Shown here: one piece after another, positions 1 through 6,960 of the stretch
How the letters are laid out: each line of letters starts with the position of its first letter
Position numbering within the stretch: the stretch's first letter is position 1
From: an uncultured Oscillospiraceae bacterium
GTDB taxonomy: Bacteria; Bacillota; Clostridia; Oscillospirales; Acutalibacteraceae
Assembly (NCBI GenBank): GCA_910588415.1
Contig: CAJUPK010000069.1
Coordinates: 1 to 11,815 of the forward strand
Direction of reading: 5' to 3'
DNA length: 11,815 nucleotides
Position numbers and translations under genes: made by a program
The notes under the pieces: model-generated
The model's database searches: none
Told to the model about the DNA's origin: nothing
Seen by the model: the letters and a program-made list of their open reading frames with translations, nothing else

Positions 1-5
1 GGCTT

Positions 6-22
6 GTCTGCCACTGGCAGAC
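6..22. repeat. Perfect short hairpin at window start
   Basis: GTCTGCCA and TGGCAGAC are perfect complements around one central base, so an RNA would form about 7 pairs with a 3-base loop. It lies 17 bases before copy A of the structured repeat and has the same stem and loop size. It may be part of the same element or the 3' end of a transcript starting before the window. No T run follows it, so it is not a classical terminator. Confidence 0.4.
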
Positions 23-39
23 GCTCACCCCACACCCTA

Positions 40-111
40 CCAGGGGCCTGTCTCGCCTGTCAGCTCGGTCGGGTCAGAACGATTGCCGCTGGCAATCTTC
101 CCCGCCCCTGG
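40..111 (-). repeat. Structured intergenic repeat, copy A
   Basis: Read on the minus strand, this copy has a hairpin with 7-base arms and a 3-base loop (plus positions 81-87 and 91-97), then 8 bases, then the core CCGACCGAGC (plus 63-72), then a GGCGAGA-like tail. An outer inverted repeat (CCAGGGGC at 40-47, GCCCCTGG at 104-111) encloses it. The 22 bases at 51-72 match the reverse complement of 3133-3153 at all but about two positions, with one gap. Copy B has the same hairpin geometry and the same 8-base distance to the core, but different arm sequences. No coding frame is supported here. It is probably one member of a dispersed repeat family; its function is unknown. Confidence 0.55.
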
Positions 112-261
112 ACCGCGCAATAAATTCTCAAAACCTATACTTTGATACATTTTTCCTATGCAAGCATACAGCCATTCTCCAGCCACATTTCCTTTCAGAA
201 TATATAAGGTAAATATATAAAGATTTCCAACCCCACTACTTTAACAAGGACAGTGATAAAA
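112..261 (+). promoter_or_regulatory. AT-rich upstream region of nfnA
   Basis: This stretch is much richer in A and T than its surroundings and must hold the promoter of the nfnAB operon if that operon starts here. TTGATA at 142-147 could be a -35 box, but no good -10 sits 16-18 bases after it. TATATA-type sequences at about 201-219 could be -10 boxes without a clear -35, so I do not assign exact elements. AAGGA at 246-250 is the likely ribosome binding site, 11 bases before the TTG start at 262. TTAACAA at 241-247 resembles half of a Rex redox operator, but the other half is absent. Confidence 0.3.
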
Positions 262-1125
262 TTGTATCCAATCATAAAGAAAAAAGTCCTAAACCCCGCG
301 GTAACACTGATGGAGGTCTCCGCTCCAGCGGTGGCAAAAAAGGCGGAGCCCGGCCAGTTCATCATCCTCCGGGTGGACGAAAACGGGGAGCGGATCCCCC
401 TGACCATCGCGGATTTTAACCGGGAGACGGGCACCGTCACCATTATCTTCCAAATCGTGGGGGCTACCACCGAGAAACTGAACCATAAAAACCAGGGGGA
501 TTTCCTGCAGGATTTTGTGGGTCCCCTGGGCGTTCCCACCCATACCGCTGGCCTTCAGAAAGTGGCCGTGGTGGGCGGCGGCGTGGGCTGCGCCATTGCG
601 TACCCCATCGCCAAAAAGCTCCACCAGCAGGGGTGCCAGGTCCACAGTATTGTGGGCTTCCGCAGCAAGGACCTGGTAATTTTGGAGGAGGAATTTGCAG
701 CCGCCAGTACCAAATTATGCAAAATGAGCGACGACGGCTCCTGGGGCGAAAAGGGCCTTGTGACAGACGCTCTGCGCAGGCTCATTGAGAGCGGCGAGCG
801 GTATGACCGGGTCATAGCCATTGGCCCGCTGGTCATGATGAAATTTGTGACAAAACTGACCAAAGAGTTTAACATACCCACCACGGTCAGCATGAACCCC
901 ATTATGATCGACGGCACCGGCATGTGCGGCGGCTGCCGCCTGAGCCTGATACAGGACGGCAAACGGGTCACCAAGTTTGCCTGCGTGGACGGCCCGGACT
1001 TTGATGGATTTGAAGTGGACTTTGACGAGGCCATGGCCCGGGGCGCCATGTACAAGGATTTCGAGCGCCACGCCCACGAGGAGACCTGCAATCTATTCAA
1101 AAAGGAGGCGGCCGGAAATGCCTAA
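262..1125 (+). CDS. nfnA: NfnA: small subunit of NADH-dependent ferredoxin:NADP+ oxidoreductase
   Basis: NfnA pairs with NfnB in the soluble electron-bifurcating transhydrogenase (Nfn) that couples NADPH oxidation to reduction of NAD+ and ferredoxin, reversibly. NfnA carries FAD, the NAD(H) site and a [2Fe-2S] cluster. The 287-residue protein shows a ferredoxin-reductase-like barrel with an FAD motif (RIPLT, residues 44-48), a nucleotide-binding glycine loop (VGGGVG, about 104-109) and a C-terminal cluster motif DGTGMCGGC (217-225) with a further Cys241. The family uses three Cys and one Asp; the Asp is not assigned here. The start is TTG at 262, giving MYPIIKKKVLNP, which matches the usual MYKI-type family start. 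The upstream GTG at 253 is only 2 bases from the AAGGA site and is unlikely. The 3' end overlaps nfnB by 8 bases. Older annotation calls this the sulfide dehydrogenase or DHODH electron-transfer subunit. Confidence 0.92.
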   Translation: MYPIIKKKVLNPAVTLMEVSAPAVAKKAEPGQFIILRVDENGERIPLTIADFNRETGTVTIIFQIVGATTEKLNHKNQGDFLQDFVGPLGVPTHTAGLQKVAVVGGGVGCAIAYPIAKKLHQQGCQVHSIVGFRSKDLVILEEEFAAASTKLCKMSDDGSWGEKGLVTDALRRLIESGERYDRVIAIGPLVMMKFVTKLTKEFNIPTTVSMNPIMIDGTGMCGGCRLSLIQDGKRVTKFACVDGPDFDGFEVDFDEAMARGAMYKDFERHAHEETCNLFKKEAAGNA

Positions 1126-2518
1126 TATGTCCCTGAAGAAAAACGAGATGCCCTCTCAGGAGCCCCAGGTGCGCAACAAAAACTTCCTGGAAGTGGCCCT
1201 GGGCTATACCGAAGACCAGGCTGTGGACGAGGCTCAGCGCTGCCTGAACTGCAAAAACCGGCCCTGCGTCTCCGGCTGCCCTGTGAACATCGCTATCCCG
1301 GATTTCATCCAGCATATGGCCAAGGGGGAGTTCGAGGAGGCCTACCAGGTCATCGCCCAAAGCAGCGCCCTGCCGGCTGTCTGCGGCCGGGTCTGCCCCC
1401 AGGAGAGCCAGTGCGAAAAATACTGCGTCCGGGGCGTCAAGGGCGAACCTGTGGCCATTGGCCGCTTAGAGCGTTTTGCCGCGGACTGGCACAACGCCCA
1501 CTGGGCCGAAACTCCCCAGCGTCCGGCGTCCAACGGAAAAAAAGTGGCAGTAATCGGCTCCGGCCCCTCCGGCCTCACCTGCGCCGGGGACCTGGCCCGT
1601 CTGGGCTATGAAGTGACTGTGTTCGAGGCCCTGCACACGCCCGGCGGCGTGTTGGTCTACGGCATTCCGGAATTCCGCCTGCCCAAGGCCATTGTGCAGA
1701 AGGAGATCAACGGCCTGAAGGCCATGGGCGTGAAAATTGAGACCAACATGGTGATTGGCCGGGCCCTGTCCATTGACGAGCTGCTGGAGCAGGGCTTCCA
1801 GGCGGTGTTCATTGGCTCTGGCGCGGGCCTCCCCCGGTTTATGAACATCCCCGGAGAAAATCTCAAAGGCGTGTACTCCGCCAATGAGTTTCTCACCCGT
1901 GTCAATCTGATGAAAGCCTATCTCCCTGGCAGCGACACCCCCATTCAGCATCCCAAGCGGGTGGCTGTGGTGGGCGGCGGCAACGTGGCCATGGACGCCG
2001 CCCGGTGTGCCAAGCGCCTGGGGGCCGAGGAGGTATACATTGTCTACCGCCGCTCAGAGAAGGAACTGCCTGCCCGGGCCGAAGAGGTAGAACACGCCAA
2101 GGAAGAGGGCATTGTCTTTAAGCTGCTCCACAATCCCACCCAGATTCTGGGGGATGAGACTGGCAGCGTGAAGGGCATGGAGTGCCTGGAGATGGAGCTG
2201 GGCGAGCCGGACGCGTCTGGCCGCCGGAGGCCTGTGGAGAAGCCCGGCTCCGAGCTTGTGCTGGACCTGGACTGTGTAATCATGGCCATCGGCACCAGCC
2301 CCAACCCGCTGATCAAGTCCACCACCCATGGGCTGGAAACCCAAAAATGGGGCGGCATTATTGTCAACGAGGAGACCGGGCTGACCAGCCGCCCCTACGT
2401 GTACGCGGGCGGTGACGCGGTCACTGGCGCGGCCACGGTCATTCTGGCTATGGGCGCGGGGAAAACAGCGGCCAAGGCCATCCATGAGAAGCTCAGCGAA
2501 GGTACAGCCCATGATTGA
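1118..2518 (+). CDS. nfnB: NfnB: large subunit of NADH-dependent ferredoxin:NADP+ oxidoreductase (GltD-like)
   Basis: NfnB holds the bifurcating FAD, the NADP(H) site and two [4Fe-4S] clusters of the Nfn complex, which balances NADH, NADPH and ferredoxin pools in anaerobes. The 466-residue length is normal for NfnB. The N-terminal GltD-type ferredoxin domain has Cys at 42, 45, 50 and 54 and at 89, 93, 99 and 103. An FAD Rossmann loop GSGPSG (147-152) is followed by TPGGVLVYGIPEFRLPK, typical of GltD/NfnB. A second loop, GGGNVAMD (286-293), is followed by a YRRS segment expected at the NADP site. A C-terminal GGDAVTGAATVILAMGAGK closes the FAD site. The start is ATG 1118, 9 bases after AAAGGAGG (1101-1108), inside the end of nfnA; ATG 1127 is an alternative. 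GltD (glutamate synthase small subunit) is the main alternative, but adjacent nfnA decides for Nfn. Confidence 0.93.
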   Translation: MPNMSLKKNEMPSQEPQVRNKNFLEVALGYTEDQAVDEAQRCLNCKNRPCVSGCPVNIAIPDFIQHMAKGEFEEAYQVIAQSSALPAVCGRVCPQESQCEKYCVRGVKGEPVAIGRLERFAADWHNAHWAETPQRPASNGKKVAVIGSGPSGLTCAGDLARLGYEVTVFEALHTPGGVLVYGIPEFRLPKAIVQKEINGLKAMGVKIETNMVIGRALSIDELLEQGFQAVFIGSGAGLPRFMNIPGENLKGVYSANEFLTRVNLMKAYLPGSDTPIQHPKRVAVVGGGNVAMDAARCAKRLGAEEVYIVYRRSEKELPARAEEVEHAKEEGIVFKLLHNPTQILGDETGSVKGMECLEMELGEPDASGRRRPVEKPGSELVLDLDCVIMAIGTSPNPLIKSTTHGLETQKWGGIIVNEETGLTSRPYVYAGGDAVTGAATVILAMGAGKTAAKAIHEKLSEGTAHD

Positions 2519-3014
2519 GATCACCTTAAAAGCGCGGGGCCTGCCGGAAAACGGCAGTGTGTTTCAGCGCTCTGCGGCCCGCGGAATCGCCTTTCGGGAC
2601 GGAAAGCTTTTGGCCATCCACACCGACAGGAAGGACTACAAGTTCCCTGGCGGCGGAGTGGAGTCCGGTGAAAGCTTAGAACAGGCCCTCCAGCGGGAAA
2701 TACTGGAAGAAACTGGCTATGAGCTGACCGGGGAGCCCCAACTGTGGGCTGTGACCCATGAGCGGCGCAAGGGCAGAACCGCCGATATTTTAGAGATGGA
2801 TTCCTACTATTTTCTCTGCCAAGTGGGGGATAGCCAAATTCCCCTTCAGCTGGATGATTACGAGGCCGCCGAACATTTTACACCCATCTGGGTCAATCTG
2901 GACAAGGCCCTTCAGGCCAACCAAAGCCTGGCAGACCATACGCAGCCCTGGCTGCAGCGGGAGATTGCGGTTATGGAAAAGCTGAAAGAATATCTGGCCG
3001 GACTATCTGTTTAA
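2511..3014 (+). CDS. Nudix hydrolase
   Basis: Nudix enzymes hydrolyse nucleoside diphosphates linked to another group, such as oxidised dNTPs, NADH, ADP-ribose or nucleotide sugars. A perfect Nudix box GX5EX7REUXEEXGU is present at residues 48-70 (G48, E54, R62, E63, E66, E67, G69), preceded by YKFPGGG. Total length is 167 residues, a single-domain protein. The substrate cannot be read from the box. ATG 2511 overlaps the nfnB stop by 8 bases, the same overlap as between nfnA and nfnB, with a weak GAAGG site at 2498-2502. This suggests co-translation with Nfn, so a pyridine-dinucleotide or nucleotide clean-up role is possible but is inference only. The gene is followed by copy B of the intergenic repeat and a terminator hairpin. 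Confidence 0.88.
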   Translation: MIEITLKARGLPENGSVFQRSAARGIAFRDGKLLAIHTDRKDYKFPGGGVESGESLEQALQREILEETGYELTGEPQLWAVTHERRKGRTADILEMDSYYFLCQVGDSQIPLQLDDYEAAEHFTPIWVNLDKALQANQSLADHTQPWLQREIAVMEKLKEYLAGLSV

Positions 3015-3046
3015 TCGCATGGCCGTCTTGCCTGACGACGTTTCTG

Positions 3047-3154
3047 GCGCTAAAGCGCAAGACCGTGGAGCTCTGCTCCACACCTCGCAGCCTTTGAAAA
3101 GGGCGAGGGTCCCCGGTGGGGACCGTCCCGAGCCGACCGAGCCGAAGGTGAGAA
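3047..3154 (+). repeat. Structured intergenic repeat, copy B, with adjacent hairpins
   Basis: This lies after the nudix stop and holds three short hairpins: 3047-3051/3054-3058 (5 pairs), GTGGAGC 3065-3071 with GCTCCAC 3075-3081 (7 pairs, 3-base loop), and GGTCCCC 3108-3114 with GGGGACC 3118-3124 (7 pairs, 3-base loop). The last is followed by 8 bases and then the core CCGACCGAGC (3133-3142), exactly as in copy A on the other strand. Arm sequences differ between copies while pairing is kept. No convincing coding frame covers the region. Confidence 0.55.
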
Positions 3155-3194
3155 GGCGAAACTTTTCCCCTTGCTCTCAAAAAGTATACGTTAA

Positions 3195-3228
3195 GAAAGA
3201 GGAGCGCCCTAACGGCTGCTCCTCTTTC
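3195..3228. terminator. Terminator hairpin shared by convergent genes
   Basis: GAAAGAGGAGC (3195-3205) pairs perfectly with GCTCCTCTTTC (3218-3228), an 11-pair stem that can extend inward by GCC/GGC. It lies between the nudix gene (stop at 3014) and the minus-strand flavoprotein gene (stop at 3239), only 10 bases from the latter. Flanking T runs are weak in both directions (CTTTCTCTATCC on plus; CTTTCTTAACG then TTTTT on minus). A shared intrinsic terminator is the simplest reading. Confidence 0.7.
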
Positions 3229-3238
3229 TCTATCCTCT

Positions 3239-4840
3239 CTATCCTATACAATGGCCATTCACTACAGCTTCTGCTGCCCGGATACCGTCCACCGCTGCCG
3301 AGACAATGCCTCCCGCATAGCCCGCGCCCTCCCCGCAGGGGTACAGTCCCCCCAGCGCCGGACACTGCAGGCTCTCATCCCGCAGCACCCGCACCGGGGA
3401 AGAGCTTCTGGTCTCCGGCGCGGTGAGCACCGAATCCCCATGGTCAAAGTCCTTCAGCTGCCGGCCCAGCTCTGGCAGCGCCTGTCGGAGGCTCTCCACC
3501 ACAAAGGCCGGAAGGCACGGCGCAATCTCTCCCATAGCCACCCCAGGCTGATAGGTGGGCAGCACTCCTCCAAAAGCCGTGGTGGGACGGCCCTCCAAAA
3601 AGTCGGCGGTCCGCTGGGCAGGCGCCAGATAAGCGCCCCCGCCTAGGCGGAACGCGGCCTGTTCGATAGACCGCTGAAACTCCACCCCGGCCAGAGGCCC
3701 CTCCGCCCCAAAGTCCTCCGGGCCCACGCCCACCAGCAGGGCGGAGTTGCTGTTCTCTCCATCTCTTGCCCAGGGGCTCATGCCATTGGTGACCACGCCC
3801 CCAGGCTCAGAGGCCGCCCCGGTGACCGTTCCGCCCGGGCACATGCAGAAGGTGTAGCCCCCCCGGCCATTGGGCAGACGGCGGTGCAGCTTATAGTCCG
3901 CTGCTCCCAAAGCGGGATGACCCGCAAAGCTCCCGTACTGGGCCCGGTTGATGAGACTGGCCGGGTGCTCGATGCGCACTCCCACAGAGAAGGCCTTGGG
4001 CTCCATGGGCAGGCCCAGGCTGTCCAGCAGGGCAAACACGTCCCGGGCGCTGTGGCCCACCGCCAGAACCGCCTGGCGGCAGGGCAGCCATTCCACTCCC
4101 CCAGGACCCTCCAGCTCCAGCCCGGTCAGCCAGCCGTTCTTTTCCCGCAGGCCCACCAGCTTGGTAGAAAACCGCACCTGTCCCCCCAGGGCAATAATCT
4201 GCTCCCGGATGTTCTTCACCACCCCGGGCAGGCGGTCCGTGCCAATATGGGGCTTGGCGTCCACCAAAATCTCCTGGGGCGCTCCAGCCGCAGCCAGCTC
4301 CTCCAGCACCTTGCGGATGCGGCTGTCCCCGGTGCCCGTGGTCAGCTTCCCGTCAGAAAAGGCCCCGGCGCCCCCTTCCCCAAACTGGACATTGCTCTCC
4401 GGGTCCAGGCGGCCCTCCTTCCAAAAGGCCTGCACAGAGCGCTCCCGCTCCTCCACAGGCTGGCCCCGCTCAATAATCACGGGCCGCTGGCCGCACTGGG
4501 CCAGGACCAGCCCGGCAAACATCCCCGCAGGGCCAAAGCCCACCACCACGGGGGGTACCTCCGGCGCCGCCCCCTGGGGCAGCTGGTAGTGATAGGGGGT
4601 TACAGGCAGCACATTCCGGTCCCGCAGGCGGCTCAGAATACGGCTCTCGCTGCCGTCTATGGACAGCTCCGCCGAGCAGACAAAGTGTACATCCGTCTTC
4701 TTCCGGGCGTCTACAGATTTCTTGACCAGCCGCAGGTCCTTCACCGCGGAGACGGGCAGACGCAGCTTTTTGGCAGCGGCCCGCAGCAAATCCTCCCCGG
4801 TAAAGTCCAGCCCCAGGGCCAGGCCGTTCACCCTTATCAT
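3239..4840 (-). CDS. FAD-dependent oxidoreductase (COG2509-type flavoprotein)
   Basis: This 533-residue protein belongs to the uncharacterised NAD(P)/FAD-dependent dehydrogenase family of Firmicutes and Bacteroidetes. The first 90 or so residues form a separate small domain with many Lys and Arg. An FAD Rossmann loop, VVVGFGPAG (98-106), is followed by an acidic strand end in IIERG. The middle part has FGEGGAGAFSDGKL, typical of this family, and the C-terminus has the FAD-closing segment YPCGEGAGYAGGIVSAA. No membrane segment or signal peptide is seen; it should be cytosolic. Physiological substrate and partner are unknown. The start is ATG 4840-4838, which overlaps the ABC-F stop as ATGA and follows GGAGG by 7 bases; a longer start at 4867 has no advantage. 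A start matching the family (MIRVNGL) supports this choice. Confidence 0.85.
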   Translation of the reverse strand: MIRVNGLALGLDFTGEDLLRAAAKKLRLPVSAVKDLRLVKKSVDARKKTDVHFVCSAELSIDGSESRILSRLRDRNVLPVTPYHYQLPQGAAPEVPPVVVGFGPAGMFAGLVLAQCGQRPVIIERGQPVEERERSVQAFWKEGRLDPESNVQFGEGGAGAFSDGKLTTGTGDSRIRKVLEELAAAGAPQEILVDAKPHIGTDRLPGVVKNIREQIIALGGQVRFSTKLVGLREKNGWLTGLELEGPGGVEWLPCRQAVLAVGHSARDVFALLDSLGLPMEPKAFSVGVRIEHPASLINRAQYGSFAGHPALGAADYKLHRRLPNGRGGYTFCMCPGGTVTGAASEPGGVVTNGMSPWARDGENSNSALLVGVGPEDFGAEGPLAGVEFQRSIEQAAFRLGGGAYLAPAQRTADFLEGRPTTAFGGVLPTYQPGVAMGEIAPCLPAFVVESLRQALPELGRQLKDFDHGDSVLTAPETRSSSPVRVLRDESLQCPALGGLYPCGEGAGYAGGIVSAAVDGIRAAEAVVNGHCIG

Positions 4841-6741
4841 GACAGCTCCTCCGAGAGCCTTGTCCACTGGCCCAGCAGCTGGTCCGACTGCTCCACCAGC
4901 GCCGCTATCTCTCCGGACAGCTCTGTCACTGCCTCATAATCCGCCGCCACTGCTGGGTCCGCAAGCTGTTCCTCCAGCTCCGCCCGGCGGGCGTCCGTCT
5001 CCTCAATCTCCTTTTCCAGCCGGGCCAGGGCTGCCTTGCGTTTGCGGAGCTCCGCCTCCCGCTCTTTGCGCTGCTTGTACAGGTTCACCTTGGGCTGCGC
5101 CTGCTTTTCCTCCAGAGCCTGTCGGGCCTCCCGCTTTTCCAAGTAGAAGTCATAATTGCCGTGGAACAGCTCCGCGCCCTCCTCGCCCAGCACATAGACC
5201 TTGTCCGCCAGCTTGTTGATGAGATACCGGTCGTGGGACACCACAAACAGGGTGCCGTCATAGCCGGAAAGAGCGTCCTCCAGCGCCTCGCAGGACCCAA
5301 TGTCCAGGTGATTGGTGGGCTCGTCCAGCAGCAAAAAGTTGGCCTGAGACAGCATCAGCTTCAGCAGCAAAATCCGCGCCCTCTCGCCGCCGCTCAAAGC
5401 CCCCACAGGCTTGAACACGTCCTCCCCTTTAAACAGGAACACCGCCAGAGCGCTGCGCACCTCTGTCTGGGTCATCCGGGGATGCAGGTCCCAGATCTCG
5501 TCAATCACCTCTTTCTCGTCGTGCAGGCTGAGCTGGGACTGCTCGTAGTATCCCAGGTCCACCCCCGCCCCAATCCGCACAAAGCCTGTGTCCGGCCTGT
5601 ACTGGTCCAGCAGGATTTTAAAGAGGCTGGTCTTTCCGCAGCCGTTGGGGCCAATGAGAAAGATCTTCTGCCCCCGTTTGATCTCCAAGTCCACATCCTG
5701 AAAGAGGGGCGGCTGGCCGTTAAAAGACAAACTCAGACCCTGGGCGGTCAGCACATCGTCCCCGCTGCGGCGGCTGGCGTGAAACTGAAAGCGGATGGAC
5801 TCCGGGTCCTCCTCGGGCTTCTCCAAGGTGGCCTCCAGCCGGTCGATGGCCTTCTGCTTGCTGGCAATGGTCACATAGTTGCGCTCCTGGTTCCACCGGC
5901 GCTGCTGCTCGATGATGCCTTCAATGCGCTTAATCTCCTTTTTGGTGTTCTCATACACCCGCTCCATGGCCAGGCGCTTTTCCGCCCGCAGCTCCAGATA
6001 GCGGCTGTAATTGCCCTTATAGGAATCCACGGTCTTGTTCTGCATCTCCAGGGTCCGCTCTGTCACCTTGTCCAAAAAATACCGGTCGTGGGAGATGACG
6101 ATATAGGCCCCTGAATAGCTCAGAAGAAAACCCTCCAACCACTCCACAGAGGGGATGTCCAGATGGTTGGTGGGCTCGTCCAGTAGCAGCAGGTCCGCTC
6201 CGCCCAGCAGCATCTTTGCCAGCTGCAGCTTGGCCTTCTGCCCGCCGCTGAGCACTCCCACCCGGTTTTCCGTCTGCTCCTCTGTAAAGCCCAGGCCCAT
6301 CAGGGTGCTTCTGGCCCGAGAACGGCAGGTCAGCCCACCCTGGTCCACAAACCGGTCGTTCAGCTCCGCCTGCCGCAAAATCAGCTGTTCCTGCTCAGGC
6401 CCGCTCCCGCTCTCAGAAAGCCGCAGGGCCAGCTGGTCCAGCTCGCTCTCCATATCCAGCAGCTCCGCAAAAACCGTCATTACCTCTTCAAAGGCGGTCT
6501 TCTCAAAATCCCGGCACACATGCTGCTCCATGTAACCGGGGCAGGTGTCCTTGGCAAACACCACAGAGCCCCCGTCCGGGATATATTCCCCTGTCAGGGT
6601 CTTAAACAGGCTGGTCTTGCCGCTGCCGTTCACGCCCACCAGGCCCACCCGTTCTCCTTTCTGCATCTCAAAGGTGATGGATTCCAATATTTTTTCCTCT
6701 CCAAAACTCAGGGAAAGGTCTTTTACTGTAAGTATCGCCAT
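4837..6741 (-). CDS. ABC-F family ATPase (Uup/YdiF-like)
   Basis: ABC-F proteins are soluble twin ATPases without membrane domains. They bind the ribosomal E site and resolve stalled elongation or, in some subfamilies, protect against antibiotics. The 634 residues show two cassettes: Walker A GVNGSGKTS (36-44), signature LSGGQ (164-168) and LLLLDEPTNHLD with D188/E189; then Walker A GPNGCGKTS (364-372), LSGGE (449-453) and LLLDEPTNHLD with D473/E474. Both sites look intact. A charged interdomain linker lies at about 235-325, and a Lys/Glu-rich coiled coil ends the protein (about 545-634), as in Uup and YdiF. ATG 6741 follows AAAGGAA with about 6 bases spacing. It is first in a two-gene operon, with a long structured leader and a consensus promoter at 6967-6994. 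Whether it is housekeeping or a resistance factor cannot be decided from sequence alone. Confidence 0.92.
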   Translation of the reverse strand: MAILTVKDLSLSFGEEKILESITFEMQKGERVGLVGVNGSGKTSLFKTLTGEYIPDGGSVVFAKDTCPGYMEQHVCRDFEKTAFEEVMTVFAELLDMESELDQLALRLSESGSGPEQEQLILRQAELNDRFVDQGGLTCRSRARSTLMGLGFTEEQTENRVGVLSGGQKAKLQLAKMLLGGADLLLLDEPTNHLDIPSVEWLEGFLLSYSGAYIVISHDRYFLDKVTERTLEMQNKTVDSYKGNYSRYLELRAEKRLAMERVYENTKKEIKRIEGIIEQQRRWNQERNYVTIASKQKAIDRLEATLEKPEEDPESIRFQFHASRRSGDDVLTAQGLSLSFNGQPPLFQDVDLEIKRGQKIFLIGPNGCGKTSLFKILLDQYRPDTGFVRIGAGVDLGYYEQSQLSLHDEKEVIDEIWDLHPRMTQTEVRSALAVFLFKGEDVFKPVGALSGGERARILLLKLMLSQANFLLLDEPTNHLDIGSCEALEDALSGYDGTLFVVSHDRYLINKLADKVYVLGEEGAELFHGNYDFYLEKREARQALEEKQAQPKVNLYKQRKEREAELRKRKAALARLEKEIEETDARRAELEEQLADPAVAADYEAVTELSGEIAALVEQSDQLLGQWTRLSEELS

Positions 6742-6960
6742 ACTATATTCCTTTCACACCCCGGACCCGCCTGCAAAACGAGCCGCGGCAAAAAATCCAT
6801 TCAAACATCATCCAGCCGCTTCGCACGAAGGAGGAAAACTCCTAATGTACGCTCTGCGTACTATAAAATCATACATCCTCTTATAGAGTTTTCCTCGAAC
6901 TTTTTCCTTGGAAAAAGCCAGCGCTTCGCACGAAAGAGGAAAACTCCTGATGTACGCTCT
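6742..6960 (-). promoter_or_regulatory. Structured 5' leader of the ABC-F mRNA
   Basis: From the predicted transcription start near 6960 to the ATG at 6741 there are about 220 untranslated bases. Segment S (GAGGAAAACTC on the minus strand, 6896-6886) is perfectly complementary over 11 bases to two separate arms, A1 (6946-6936) and A2 (6841-6831), both GAGTTTTCCTC. Only one pairing can form at a time. Smaller stems include 6917-6910 with 6907-6900 (8 pairs), CTTCG/CGAAG in the downstream repeat copy (a shorter version upstream), and GTACGC/GCGTAC in each copy. No clear intrinsic terminator is visible; the TTTTTT run at 6796-6791 is not directly preceded by a strong stem. A regulatory role is inference. 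Confidence 0.45.
6812..6865 (-). repeat. Leader repeat, downstream copy
   Basis: On the minus strand this reads TATAGTACGCAGAGCGTAC then CATTAGGAGTTTTCCTCC and a CTTCG-TG-CGAAG hairpin. It matches 6918-6972 over about 53 bases, with two substitutions, a 2-base and a 1-base indel. The pair of direct copies is about 106 bases apart. The copy carries CCTCCTT (6834-6828), which is complementary to SD-type sequences. Confidence 0.75.

Noticed and set aside
241..247. TTAACAA resembling a Rex redox-repressor half-site before nfnA
   Set aside because: The expected TTGTTAA arm is absent at the right distance, so only half of the operator is present.
3019..3426. Plus-strand frame of 135 codons after the nudix gene
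   Set aside because: It runs through the structured repeat, the terminator hairpin and into the antisense of the flavoprotein gene.
3884..4939. Long plus-strand open frame opposite the flavoprotein gene
   Set aside because: Low-complexity Pro/Gln/His/Leu-rich translation typical of the antisense of GC-rich coding DNA; the minus-strand frame has clear FAD motifs.
5161..6114. Plus-strand frame of about 317 codons inside the ABC-F gene
   Set aside because: It is antisense to a well-supported ABC-F protein with all motifs and has no family features.
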